Assembly (NCBI RefSeq): GCF_030272615.1
Contig: NC_081407.1
Coordinates: forward strand, 436,514,230-436,578,229
Source of the DNA: Cryptomeria japonica
Lineage: Eukaryota; Streptophyta; Pinopsida; Cupressales; Cupressaceae
DNA: 64,000 nt
Reading direction: 5' to 3'
Shown here: positions 33,609 through 44,690 of the stretch, in pieces
Layout: each line of letters opens with the position of its first letter
How positions within the stretch are numbered: position 1 is the stretch's first letter
Program-made: the position numbers and the translations under genes
Notes under the pieces: model-generated
Told to the model about the DNA's origin: nothing
Database searches by the model: none
What the model saw: only the letters and a program-made list of their open reading frames with translations

Positions 33609-34201
33609 AGACAAGGAGAATGAAAAGAGTTCATTTGCACTGGCCAAAGTGGAGGAATTGTTGCTCAGGAAAAAGACCCTTGCAGAGAGATGGCGAACAT
33701 TCCAATGGTAGATCACCTTGGGGAACATGTACACACCTACAGACAACCAAACGATGCAGGAGCAGCGGTATGTAGCTCAAAAACCCATATGGTCAATTTC
33801 ATGCAATTTGCTTGATTGCGGGACATTGTGGGGCCCACAGGGGAAGAAAAAAGAGAGTCTTGCGCCTGTGTAAATAGGTTTTGCACCTATGTAAGGTACA
33901 CAGGCGTAGCTTGATGCTGCACAGGTGCAAGACAGGGTACACAAGCGCAGTTGTGCACTTAGGACACTAATTTGACCGAAAATAGTACGTGCATGATCCC
34001 GAAAAGAGGGATAAGGGTAGGATAGGTCAAAATAGATAAGAAAAACCCTGATTGGTGCATGAAACAAGGAAATGTAGCCCTTAGAAGAAAACCCTAAAAC
34101 TGACAAATTGTGCCCCAATTGTGACGCAGAGTTGACAGTATCCATTGATTGCACAGGAAAATAGACTTGACTGCTTCATGTTGTGACATAGACTCAGGAG
34201 T

Positions 34202-35998
34202 GCGGACAAAGATACCTTAGCAAGACTTGGATTATACTATATTACGTACATGCCCGAGATTAGGGCAAACACAGGACTTCTCACCGCATTGGTCGAGCGA
34301 TGGCATTCAGAGACTTCTTCTTTTCATCTTCCGACTGGAGAGGCGTCTATGACACTAGAGGACGTGTGGTGTATCCTCCGCATTTTGATTCAAGGGGAGA
34401 TGGTTGTGTACAACCCAGTGACAGGGAGAGACTCTTTGTGTAGATTATTCGAGTGCAACGTAGATGACCTTGATATCATAGAGAGGGAGATTGGCTAGGA
34501 GACCATGGCATCAGAGTATGATCAGCGATATGTGGTGATAGAAGTGGTTATGGCATGCCTATTAGCAGGCGACAGACGAGGACATGGATTCCCTATTGGA
34601 TGGGGAAGAGTGCTAGAGCGGATGGTGACAGAGGGGACTGTATATGCATGGGGACCATGTGTGCTTGCCATGCTATATTTTCAATTGCATCAGATAGCAT
34701 ATCAGAGGGTACAGACTTTGAGTTGTGGGGTCACACTTTTACAGGTATGGGCATTTGAGCACATAGCCATATGTCGGCTGATTGCAGAGAGACAGGTAGT
34801 ACCACATTGACCATATGTATACTACTATGGGGGAATGCTGAGACAGGGTCCATTCATATACATATTGTATTGGCAACATGAGCTAGATAGATTGAGAGAT
34901 TTCACATGGAGGCCATATCATGATTGCCCTGGATGGTCAGATGATAGTGATGAGCTACCGTATTGCAGACAGGAAAGATACCTGATTGGATGACCAGTGA
35001 ATCATCAAAGAGTGATTGAGATGTATCTGCTAGAGAGAGTCAGACAACAGTTTGGAGAGAGGTGGGATGTACTGATAGGGACTGCACACTTTGCCTGATC
35101 TCACAGAGAGACGAGTCAATGGGGGAGGATGATTCAGCCACACATAGCATATACCGACTTCACACAGTTACAGTGGAGACAGTGGGATTGGAGATCAGAT
35201 GTTGTAGATGTCGGGATGATAGAGGAGTATGAGTGATGGTTTGCATGATGGTGGCCAGTGCCATTGACGGATCTTGATATTCTGGTACCTAGCAGACAGG
35301 AGGACTTTCCACTCGCTGGAGAGGAGGACAGAGATGATGAGGATGGAGATGAGGACGAGGGAGATGATGAGGATGAGGGGGATGAGGAGGGAGATGATGA
35401 GGGAGAGGAGGACGTGGATGAGGCCGGGGAGGACAGTGAGGGAGAGGAGAGTCCTAGGTGCATGTCGAGAGATGAGCCAGATCCAGCAGATCATGAGTCA
35501 TTGCAAGATATACCCATAGGGCAGGAGATAGCTAGCATAGAGGAGATAGAGATATGTAGAGCCACCATAGTGAGTCAGCATGATCACATTGCTACATTGG
35601 AGAGATAGAATGCCATCTTGAGGACAGAGATAACCAGGCTGACAGAGGCTCGAGATACAGCGATAGCCCAGACACAACAAGCAGAGCAGAGAGTGACCGA
35701 GTATGTTGGGTCGATTAGGGATGCTAGTGCGCATGAGATGGCATAGATGTTATTAGAGGCAGGAGATGAGATGTGCCATTTGAGGACTCTATATGAGAGT
35801 GTAGTTCCACCAGAGCAGAGAGCAGTGTCATATCGATCATGATCGAGTACAAAGAGCAGGCCACGCTCTCGGAGGTCAGTGAGCAGCATGGGGGTGAGTG
35901 GACCTAGGAGACCACCACAGCCAGGACCAGGGACAAGAGGGGCTTCATCCTCGAGACATAGAAAAGATGAGGAGGACAGAGGGAGCACTGAGTGATAG
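34202..35998 (+). pseudogene. Plant mobile domain (PMD) protein gene, antisense within element B
   Basis: One frame can be followed from about 34,202 to 35,998. The PMD core is clear at 34,250-34,400: LLTALVERWHSETSSFHLPTGEASMTLEDVWCILRI, then GEMVVYNPVTG, as in the MAIN/MAIL family and its transposon relatives. Further PMD text follows (GWGRVLERM, PFIYILYWQHELDRLRDFTWRPY, PHIAYTDFTQLQW). The C-terminal part has a long Asp/Glu/Gly run (35,320-35,450), a coiled coil (ITRLTEARDTAIAQTQQAEQRV) and a basic Ser/Arg tail. At least eight in-frame stops are mostly TGA or TAG where CGA, TGG or CAG is likely, so it is dead. The true start is unclear. MAIN and MAIL proteins act in silencing and genome stability; whether this copy had such a role is unknown. 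Confidence 0.85.
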
Positions 35999-37215
35999 AG
36001 GCACGTGCTCCTTATGACAGAGACATATATATAGTTTGACATTATGTACTCATCCTGCGGGTCATACTTAGGACAGACAGTCCAATTTTGTACTTCGATA
36101 TTGTTTTGATATATGATATGATATGCAGCTATATGATGGGATGCAATGTGTTATGGCTTATGTTTATGTTCCATGTATGGATGTCTTATGCACTGTCTAT
36201 GTACTATCTTTGGAACATGTATGAATGGTGTTTATGTTTTTGGATGCATTTATAAGATGAAATGGACAAAATGCTTTTGTATGGATTTGATATAATGCAA
36301 ATGTACTAATCAATGAATGCAGGATGCAGCTTATGTTTTTGGAGATTGGAGAACTAGACCAAACAGACTGCCCAGACTGATGAAAGAAATGTTAGTAAGA
36401 AGAAATTAGACGGAGGACAGTTAGAAATGAAAGAAAACTTGCTTTCACAAATGCACATAAGTAGGTGAGAACCTTTATTTATTGTAGCAAAGCGGATGCA
36501 GAGCATCATGGCATTGAAGGCCAAAGCTGGAACACAACCCCTTTTGCAAAAGACAGACACATTGCACACAAGGAATGAGTGAAGCATCCTAGGGTGCCTA
36601 CATCAAGGGTCGAGGTATGTGCGGCGTTCACAAAGTGAATGTACTTATCATAGACACCCAATGATATAGGTGCCCCTGTTTGTGACAAACATTCCACAAA
36701 CAACAAACACAACAAAAAAAGAAAGGAACCATGAACCATCCTGGTTACTCTAAATCACTCAGTGACATCATCGAACAACACAGAAACATGGTCGAAGCCA
36801 AAGATAAATCAGTAAAAAAGATAAGACGCACAAATTCAACCAAGTCAAACAAACAGTCTGATTGTCATTGTCAAAAGTGGAAAACAAGAATGATCATGTT
36901 GTCTGGTTTCAGGGAATGTGGTACCCTGTCTAAGATAGGACACAATCTGGTTTCAAGTATACCATACCCTGTATAAGATCCATGATAATGTGACAAGGAC
37001 CAATGGTAATGTTGATGCCATGTGGATTGATGTGACAACTGTGATCAAGTTGAATGCTTGCTTGGTCGAACAGTTTATCTGTTAATGTGTGATTTTGTTA
37101 AAGCACAATGTTTGATTAATTGGCGTTGGAGGTATGCTCAGTGATCTGTCCATGCACAAAGGGATCATTTATTGACAAAATGCAAAATGCCAAAGAAAAT
37201 TTTTTTTGGATTTTT

Positions 37216-37470
37216 TCAGGACATTATTTGATTTTTAGGGATTTTTTCAGGACATTATATGATTTTTAGGGATTTTTTTAGGACATTATATGATTTTTTA
37301 GGGATTTTCTTTAGGACATTATATGATTTTTTTGGAGATTTTTTCAGGACATTATATGATTTTTTTTGGAGATTTTTTTAAGGACATTATATGATTTTTT
37401 TTTGGAGATTTTTTAAGGACATTATATGATTTTTTTTTTTTTTGGAGATTTTTTTCAGGACATTATTTGA
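37216..37470 (-). repeat. Short tandem array in element B tail, about 32-38 bp units
   Basis: Eight units of AGGACATTATATGATTTTT plus GGAGATTTTTT. The spacing grows toward one end because of lengthening T runs, a pattern expected from slippage. Confidence 0.9.
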
Positions 37471-37744
37471 TAAGAAAGCTCCAGCCTACATGTAGCAATA
37501 ACTTCAGTAATTGATCATGACAAGGGGCGTGCACCCAATGAAATTTTGAAAGACATATACAGTGACCAGGACCAAAACATATGCCCAAGGAATGGAAACC
37601 TGAGTATGCAAGACAATGATGTTGACCAATCACAGGCCTGCAATAGAACATTGGGTCAAGGCAAGGATAATCATGATAAACTTGCGGGGGGACAATATAG
37701 CTAGGAGTCATGATAGATAACGGAGCAATAGTCTTGTACACATG

Positions 37745-37812
37745 GTGCCTGTTTGCCAGGTTTTCACCATGGTACTTGCCCAAAGCACCTGTTTGCCAGG
37801 TTTTCACTAGAG
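37745..37812 (-). repeat. Duplicated GTGAAAACCTGGCAAAC motif (element B)
   Basis: Two copies 45 bases apart on the minus strand, about 140 bases after the integrase stop. See the same pair in A and G. Confidence 0.8.
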
Positions 37813-37949
37813 GGCGAATTATTTTTCTTTACTTTTGTTCTTTTCAACTTTTCACTTTTATTTGATTTTTTTCAGCTTTTTTATTTTTTTGTATTTTTTT
37901 CAGGGTCATATTTGAAGAATTGCTGACAGAAAAACTATGCCTAGTACTT

Positions 37950-39503
37950 TCAAAGGTGCATGCTATTTATAGGATCGGACAGAGGCTCATCGTTTGGGGT
38001 TGCAAGTTGATATGCCCCCGAGCCATAGGCTGCAGTAACTATGAAAGGTCCAACCCAATTAGGCTCAAACTTTCCTTTGATGATGTTAGTAGATTGTGCA
38101 TTCTTCGGGTTCACCTTTAGGACCAAATCTCCCACTTCGAAGTGTCACCCTTTGACCTTCTTATTATAAGAGCGACAGAGACGGTTTTTATATGCTTGCA
38201 AATGTGTCAGGGTTGTCTGACATTTCTCATCTAACATCTCAAGCTGATGCAATCGAGAGACTCTGTGCGTCTCATCATCAATCAAATGTTGCAGGGAAAG
38301 ACGCAAAGAGGGAATTTCCACTTCCAAGGGTAAAATGGCTTCCGCACCATACACCAAGGAATAAGGTGTTGCGCCAATAGGTGTGCGGATGGAAGTGCGA
38401 TAAGCCCATAGTGCTGGATTCAACTGTACATGCCAATCTTGACCAGTGTCATTGACAACCTTTTTCAGGATCTTAATGATGGTTTTATTTGATGCTTCAG
38501 CTTGACCATTACTTTGTGGATAGTAAGGATTGGAGAAACGGTGTTGGATGCGAAACTTTTCACAAAGTTCCTTGACATCTTTATTTTTAAATGGACGGCC
38601 ATTATCTATGACAATTGCAAGGGGAACCCCATATCTGCATATGATATAATTTAGTAGAAACTTTAAAATTTGAGCATTAGTGATATAGGTCATGGGGATA
38701 GCCTTGATCCATTTTGTAAAGTATTATGTGGCCGTGATGATGAATTTGTGTCCGTTTGTAGATGTCGGGTGAATCTTGCCAATAAGATCCAATCCCCTTT
38801 GAGAAAAGGGTCACGGAGATATGACAAAGTGAAGTTCTTGGGTTGGCGCATGAATGTAATTTCCGTGTATTTGACATTTGTAGCATTTCTTGACAAAATC
38901 ATGAGCATCATTTTCCATAGTGGGCCAATAATATCCAGCATGAAACAACTTTTTAGCTAGACTCAGACCATTGAAATGGCCCCCACAGATACCATCATGA
39001 ACCTCGCATAAAGTTGTTTGTGCCTCGTCAGAATCCAAACACCTAAGGAGGGTGTGGTCAAAAGAACAATGGTAAAGGGTGTCTGCGATGATGACATATT
39101 TGGCAGTTTGGCGTATGAAGGCTCGGTGTTGGTTAGGGGACAGATTAGGTGGTAAGGCTTGGGATTTCAAATACTGATAGATGTCATTGTACCACGGGGA
39201 ATTAGGACCAACAAGAACACACATCACATCTACTATCGAAATCTCAAAAGAAGGGACAAGCAACTGTTCGACCAAAAATTCACATCTATCCATATTGTGG
39301 GGCATATTTAACATGGAAGCAATAGTTGCCATAGCATCTGCTGACTTGTTTTGTATTCTTGGAACTTGACTGAAATGGATATCAGTAAATTTTGTCTTGA
39401 AGAAATCCACCATATTCTTGTAGGGAAGAATCTTTTGATCCTTCTTTTTATAGTCATCATTCACTTGACGGATGACTAACTGGGAATCTCCATAGACTTG
39501 CAA
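37950..39503 (-). pseudogene. Element B second RNase H (end) and integrase
   Basis: Four pieces in one frame. It starts with LQVYGDSQLVIRQV and ADAMATIASM (end of the archaeal-type RNase H; catalytic Asp residues present). The integrase zinc region follows (EVHDGICGGHFNG...CYKCQIHG, all HHCC residues kept). The core has Asp in GLDLIG, Asp in VIDNGRPFKN and Glu in GQAEASNKT, so DDE is intact. The C-terminus has FEVGDLVLK and WVGPFIVTAAYGSGAYQL (GPY/F module). Stops at 38,811 (TGA for Trp) and 38,145 (TGA for Arg) interrupt it. There is no chromodomain, as expected for Tat. Confidence 0.93.
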
Positions 39504-39530
39504 ATGTGTAATGTTCCAGTGGATTGCTAC

Positions 39531-40985
39531 TTAGAGTCCTGTGACCAAAGCTTTGTATTCTGCAATATTATTGGTGCAATGGAAAGTTATTCTGTAGGAT
39601 TTGGGAATAGCATCACCTTGAGGGGTGACAAATAATATACCTGCTCCGGACCCGAATTTGGTATGGGATCCATCAAAATATAATTTCCATTCATTAGAAG
39701 ATGTGACAGCAAAGACTGATTCATCTGGAAAATCTGTCAACATTGGATGATCATCATGAATAGGTGCCTCTACAAGTTGATCTGCTATGATTTGTCCTTT
39801 TATTGCCTTTCTCTCAATGTACTCAATATCAAACTCACTTAGGATCATAACCCACTTTGCTAGGCGACCTGTCAAAGCTGCCCTGCTAAGCAAGTATTTC
39901 AAGGGATCAATTTTTGCAACTAGCAATGTCTGATGATTTAACATATAGTGTCAAAGCTTTTGTGTTGCAAATACCACTGCTAAACATGCACGTTCAATAG
40001 TTGAATAATTCAACTCATAGCCTACTAGTGTCTGACTGATATAATAAATAGCCCGCTCTTTCCCTTTCTCATCCCGTTGGGCTAAGAGAACTCCCAGTGC
40101 CATTTCAGTTGCAGAGATATACAATATGAATGGCTTCCCTTCTATATGAGGCATTAGAATAGGTGGCGACAGCAGATAATCCTTGAGAGTTTGAAATGCT
40201 AATTGACATTGCGCAGTCCATTTAAAAGTGACACCTTTATGCAATAAATGCTGGAAGGGATGACATTTGTCTGCCAATTGAGCTATAAACTGGCGGATTG
40301 ACTGTAACTTCCCTTTCAGACTTCTTAGTTGACGGAGATTGGAAGGAGGAGGCATATCCATTATTGCTTTAACTTTTTCGGGGTTTAATTCGATGCCTCT
40401 GTGAGAAACAATGTACCCTAATAATTTGCCGGCTGTGACACCAAAGACACATTTCTTTGGGTTGAGTCTGAGCTTGTAGGTTTCCATTTGATCAAAGATT
40501 GGGCCAAGGATGGCTAGATGACTATCTCTTGTGACAAATTTGCATAATAGGTCATCAACATAGTCTTCCATCAAAGTATGCATAAAATCATGGAAAATTG
40601 TCGTCATAGCTCTTTGATATGTTGCGCCAACATTTTTAAGACCAAAAGGCATCACATTCCAGCAGTAGGTACCCCAAGCACATGTGAATGCAGTCTTATG
40701 TTGATCTTTAGGAGCAATGTGAATTTGATTATATCCGAAAAAACCATCCATCAATGATAGCATCTCATATCCAGCAGTCATGTCAACTATGATGTCTATA
40801 TTCGGTAGTGGAAAATCATATTTAGGGCATGCTTTATTAAGATCCCTAAAATTCATACAAGTCCTAATGCCCCCATTTACTTTGCTAACTAGTACCGAAT
40901 TTGAAATCCAATCTACATAATCAATTGGTCTGATAAAGCCCACATCTAATAATTTTTTGAGTTCTATTTTTACTAAGAGAGCCAC
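39531..40985 (-). pseudogene. Element B reverse transcriptase, RNase H and start of second RNase H
   Basis: RT motifs: RTCMNFRDLNKACPKYDFPLPNID (about residues 51-74), FFGYNQIHI, FTCAWGTYCWNVMPFGLKNVGATYQ and the catalytic YVDD at residues 142-145, intact. Then come a connection domain and the first RNase H (KERAIYYISQTLVGYELNYSTIERACLAVVFATQKL). After a TGA at 39,951 (CGA likely) comes the linker, and then the archaeal-type RNase H begins with WKLYFDGSHTKFGSGAGILF and NNIAEYKALVTG. Two RNase H domains are a Tat hallmark. A TAA at 39,531 (CAA likely) ends this piece. Confidence 0.93.
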
Positions 40986-41966
40986 CTAGGGATGCATCTT
41001 TCTGAGTTTTTGTTTGACGGGCTTGGCATCTGATTTTAATGGCAGGTGATGAAGGACTAATTCTGGATCAAGGTCGGGCATATCTGCATAAGACCATGCA
41101 AAACTGATCTTCTTTTCAAGAAATAAATTGACAAAATCTATCTTTTCTTGTTTCGATAGAGAAGCAACGAAATGAATGACCTTAGGGTTGTCAGGGGTAC
41201 CCAAATTTATCTCTTCGGTCATTTCCACAAGCAATGTTGATTTATCCTGACTTGATGAGGGTATGTCCAATCTTCCACCTTTGGGCACCCCAGAGAGGTT
41301 TTCATCCACAGGTATGTCTTGTATTTTTACTTTTTCATGGTCAGAGAGTGCCTTACGGTTTTCACTCAAAGACCCATTCTTTTGATTTTTTACTTTTTCC
41401 ATTTCTTTTTCATTTTTATGACTAGAAGATGGAGTTGACTCCCCAAAATATGTTGTGGAATCTAAATCAATAGCAAACCCTACCTTATGATCGCCTCATG
41501 GTATGCCTTCCCATAGTCCAAGGAATTCTGCAATTGCTTCATCATTTTGAAAACAATCTAATTTGAGTGGTTCTTGTTGGTCATGTTGGATAAGTTGTGG
41601 ACAGACAAGGGGTAGATCATCATCGGTTTCAAGGAGAGTTAGGGCCGAGATAGTAAGGATAAGAATGTTCGTAGTATCACTATCTGAACTACTCATATCT
41701 GATTCGGAACTTGGGTCCCAGAATGACTCTATCCAAGCATTAGGACACGTTTTGCGAGGGAGAGTTATTTCATGTTTGTCTTCCATGGGCAAATCATCAG
41801 AGTCAAGGAAAACATTTTCAAGAGAATAGGAGCTAGAAGAAAAAGAACTCCACTCCCATTCATTGGAATCAGTTTCAGGTTGGGTATCCTCAGGTGTTGT
41901 TTCATCATTAGAGTCACGCCTCTTTCCACACGTGGTCACTTTGGTAGACGAGGGTCCAATTCGCAA
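40986..41966 (-). pseudogene. Element B acidic linker between protease and RT
   Basis: Two pieces (41,966-41,496 and 41,402-40,986) in the pol frame. The first is Ser/Asp/Glu-rich (SSFSSSSYSLENVFLDSDD), with no fold I recognise. The second ends in ISFAWSYADMPDLDPELVLHHLPL and KPVKQKLRKMHP, the conserved lead-in to plant gypsy RT. Stops at 41,496 and 40,986. Confidence 0.75.
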
Positions 41967-41996
41967 TGGTACAAAACCTAACCCTAAAGTTGGAGG

Positions 41997-43592
41997 TCAG
42001 ATCTTAGGTATAATAGGTTCTAGTCTTCCTTTCTTATCAGGGCCCAAACCACTGCAACCATCATATCCCTTTTTCTGTAGTATAGTAAACCCTTTTCCAT
42101 ACTGCTCCACTAGCAACTTGACAGGTGGTGTATCAATTGGATCCTTATAAAGCCAATCTATTACATCATCATCCAAAGTTTCCTTGTTAAGTTCACCCCA
42201 TTTTGTAAATGTAGTGGGGGGCTGATATTGAATGACTATCTTAGGTTCCTTTTGCAACAAATGTGGTTTGCCATGTGATTTTGGAGATATTGGTAAATTC
42301 CCAATGAGGAATGTTTGAGCCATTGAATACTCTCCACATCCCTGGTCCTGTATCTTCAATTTTCCTTTGACAGCATCTAACAATTCATTAGGATCCACAT
42401 AATTATGTGAGTGGGCCTCTCTATTGACTGGGACTTGTTGCTTTAGGGAATCCTTTAGATTAGCACAAAATTGAAATGGATTACGATCTCTTGGAATTGT
42501 TATCTCAGTCCCATTGTAAGGATATTTTAAACACTGATGATAAGTAGATGGAACTGCTTTCATTGCGTGGATCCACGGATGGCCAAGAATCATATTGTAA
42601 GGGAGATTGAGGTCTAGGACCTGCAGGAAAGTATTTTCTGTCACTGGACCGACTCTGATAGGCAATGAAATTACACCTTTAGATGGGCGCTCAGCATCAT
42701 CATATGCTTTGGTTGTTATTCTTCTGGAAGAATCAATGTCATTTTCTATATAACCAAGACCAATGACCACTCTCAAGGTACAGATGTTAAGACCTGCTCC
42801 ACCATCTATCAAGACTCGTCGGATCTTGCAATTATGGACAAATACTTCAAGATGTAAAGGATCATTATGAGGGAGCTTATCAAGAGAAATATCATTATCA
42901 GAAAAGGCAACGTGTTGGGAAATAGCTAGATGTCCAATTTGGGCTTGAAACTGGTCAACATCAATGTCTGTCAGGATAGTGGACTCAGTTAAAGCTTTAT
43001 CTAGGATTGCACGATGCATAGGGGACATTTTCAACAACTCAAGAATTGATATTTGTGTAGGTGTCTTCCCCAGATGATCTAGGAGATTATACTGACTCGT
43101 AGGAGTTGATTTGGGAGGAATTGCAGGAGCTCCTTTTAGGACTACTTTGGATTGACGAGTGGTGACTGCGCAAGAAGGATCTTGTCCCTTTAATCTTATG
43201 GTGGAAACATACTCATTTGACGCTTGAAAACAATTGATGACATTGTTATAACCATTTTTTGCATAATTAAGATTCGTTGTTTGGGTAGAGTTTGAAGAAG
43301 ATGCTTTACCCTTGTCATGATCAAGCAAAGGAGTTTTGAAAATTGTATGATCAGTGTTAGAGGTCGTGTTGGGTGGGTTTACCTCAATTACTCCTTGATC
43401 TAACAAGTCTTGAATCATATGTTTCAATTGAAAACACGATGCGGTTTTATGTCCTTTTGACCGATGGTATTCACAATATGCATTATCATTCCACCAATGC
43501 GGCTTTACCAATGGTTCTTCCTTGATATCTGGTAACTTGATAAAATTTTCTTGTATTAATTGTTTCATTACTGACTCAATAGGCTCTCCCAA
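41997..43592 (-). CDS. Element B gag end, retropepsin and G-patch
   Basis: 531 codons, open. Residues 30-55 have a zinc-knuckle-like AYCEYHRSKGHKTASCFQLKHMIQDL, common in this gypsy group. The protease spans about residues 240-350: HNCKIRRVLIDGGAGLNICTL (DGG at the active site) to NLPYNMILGHPWIH. The last 45 residues form a G-patch (YGKGFTILQKKGYDGCSGLGPDKKGRLEPI). G-patches after retroviral-type proteases bind nucleic acid and are known in betaretroviruses and some plant gypsy elements. It stops with TGA at 41,997, and the linker continues in the same frame. Confidence 0.88.
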   Translation of the reverse strand: MGEPIESVMKQLIQENFIKLPDIKEEPLVKPHWWNDNAYCEYHRSKGHKTASCFQLKHMIQDLLDQGVIEVNPPNTTSNTDHTIFKTPLLDHDKGKASSSNSTQTTNLNYAKNGYNNVINCFQASNEYVSTIRLKGQDPSCAVTTRQSKVVLKGAPAIPPKSTPTSQYNLLDHLGKTPTQISILELLKMSPMHRAILDKALTESTILTDIDVDQFQAQIGHLAISQHVAFSDNDISLDKLPHNDPLHLEVFVHNCKIRRVLIDGGAGLNICTLRVVIGLGYIENDIDSSRRITTKAYDDAERPSKGVISLPIRVGPVTENTFLQVLDLNLPYNMILGHPWIHAMKAVPSTYHQCLKYPYNGTEITIPRDRNPFQFCANLKDSLKQQVPVNREAHSHNYVDPNELLDAVKGKLKIQDQGCGEYSMAQTFLIGNLPISPKSHGKPHLLQKEPKIVIQYQPPTTFTKWGELNKETLDDDVIDWLYKDPIDTPPVKLLVEQYGKGFTILQKKGYDGCSGLGPDKKGRLEPIIPKI

Positions 43593-43652
43593 TGGCGTAA
43601 ACTATTGAGTTGGCCCATCCCTTGATCGGAAAGGTTTTTGTTGCTGGTTTTG

Positions 43653-44618
43653 TTACTGACCTTGTTGTTGATTATATTGTTCAGTATATTGTTGGTATTG
43701 TGGCTGTTGAGTAACATTGCTTGCTTGTGTTTGATTTTTTTCCATAGCCGACATATTAGGAGCACTCAATTTCTTTATTGTGAACGTGGGTTGATTTGCA
43801 TTCACTTCTCTTGTGTCGACAACTCCATCATTAGTGACATTCTTGTTTTTGTACCAAAATCTATTTTTCTCCCCTGAATTGTTTGTGTTATCACTGTCTT
43901 TGTTGAGTTTAATGAGTCCCTTAGCTACAAGAGCAGTTTCAATGTTCATCCCTTTCTTAATGAGTTTCTCAATGGTACTAGGACTTTTCAATTTGAGTTC
44001 ATACATCATTTCTAGGACCAAATTTTGAATAAATAAGTTCACTTGTTGTTCTTCAGGTATATCTAGGGAAGAACGACTATACAAGCTTCGCCATCTTTGC
44101 AAGAAAGTCACTAATGGTTCACCTTGCTTTTGTTTGGTGTTGCATAAATCTGACATGGTCACTTCACTGTCAATGTTGAATGTGAAGTGGGATATAAACT
44201 TTTGAGCCAATTCTGACCATGTCTTTATGTTCCCTGGCAAATGCGAATACCAATCCATGGCTTGTCCTATGAGACTTCGTGCGAATAAGCGCATCAAATA
44301 TGTTTCCTCATAGCTCACTTCAGTACATGCTGTGAAAAATGCTTGAATATGGTCTTTTGGATTGCCATTCCCTTTATATTTCTCAAAATTAGGTGCCTCA
44401 AAATACTTAGGGAAGGGAGGCATGTACAAGCTCTTGTCAAATGGATTAGGACATAAATCTTGATCTATATACAATTTCTTTGTCCCTTTGGTTTCCAATG
44501 CATCGCCTTGTTGTTGCAACTGCTCGAGTTGTTGTGCAAATGTGTCAGGTATCAAAGATTTTGGAAGTTCATCATTCACTCTTGGGTGTACTCTTTGTCG
44601 ATACATCTTGCTCTCCAT
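43653..44618 (-). CDS. Element B gag capsid region
   Basis: 321 codons: PPFPKYFEAPNFEKYKGNGNPKDHIQAFFTAC, then MRLFARSLIGQAMDWYSHL, WSELAQKFISHFTFN and VTFLQRWRSLYSR, a classic retrotransposon gag. A Gln-rich tail follows. It is in the same frame as the upstream Gln-rich ORF and all of pol; two stops (near 43,653 and 43,610) separate it from the protease ORF. The real polyprotein may therefore have been one frame from about 45,326 to 37,950. Confidence 0.93.
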   Translation of the reverse strand: MESKMYRQRVHPRVNDELPKSLIPDTFAQQLEQLQQQGDALETKGTKKLYIDQDLCPNPFDKSLYMPPFPKYFEAPNFEKYKGNGNPKDHIQAFFTACTEVSYEETYLMRLFARSLIGQAMDWYSHLPGNIKTWSELAQKFISHFTFNIDSEVTMSDLCNTKQKQGEPLVTFLQRWRSLYSRSSLDIPEEQQVNLFIQNLVLEMMYELKLKSPSTIEKLIKKGMNIETALVAKGLIKLNKDSDNTNNSGEKNRFWYKNKNVTNDGVVDTREVNANQPTFTIKKLSAPNMSAMEKNQTQASNVTQQPQYQQYTEQYNQQQGQ

Positions 44619-44690
44619 TGGCTATTGATGCTCAGAAATTGTTGTCTTTGGTGTCTCTGGCATATAAAGTTCTTGATACAACTCTTGTTG

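Larger units (their letters stand above)
33495..36355 (+). other. PMD cassette in element B (absent from G)
   Basis: In G, sequence matching the left edge (33,495) and the right edge (36,355) is fused at about 52,125-52,145 (CAATCCGTTCAAACC). Thus a stretch of about 2.9 kb with the antisense PMD gene is present in B and missing in G. Either B gained it or G lost it. The GTT shared near the junction suggests microhomology. Apart from the PMD gene, the right end (36,000-36,355) looks like a 3' flank with no ORF. Confidence 0.7.
36356..37949 (-). other. Element B post-pol tail (non-coding)
   Basis: Between the integrase stop and the PMD cassette. It contains the duplicated GTGAAAACCTGGCAAAC motif (37,745-37,812), a tandem array (37,216-37,470) and blocks shared with A (1-310) and G (51,300-52,130). 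No real ORF. Confidence 0.75.

Noticed and set aside
35134-35463. Ser-rich minus-strand ORF
   Set aside because: It is the exact antisense of the Asp/Glu-rich run of the PMD gene.
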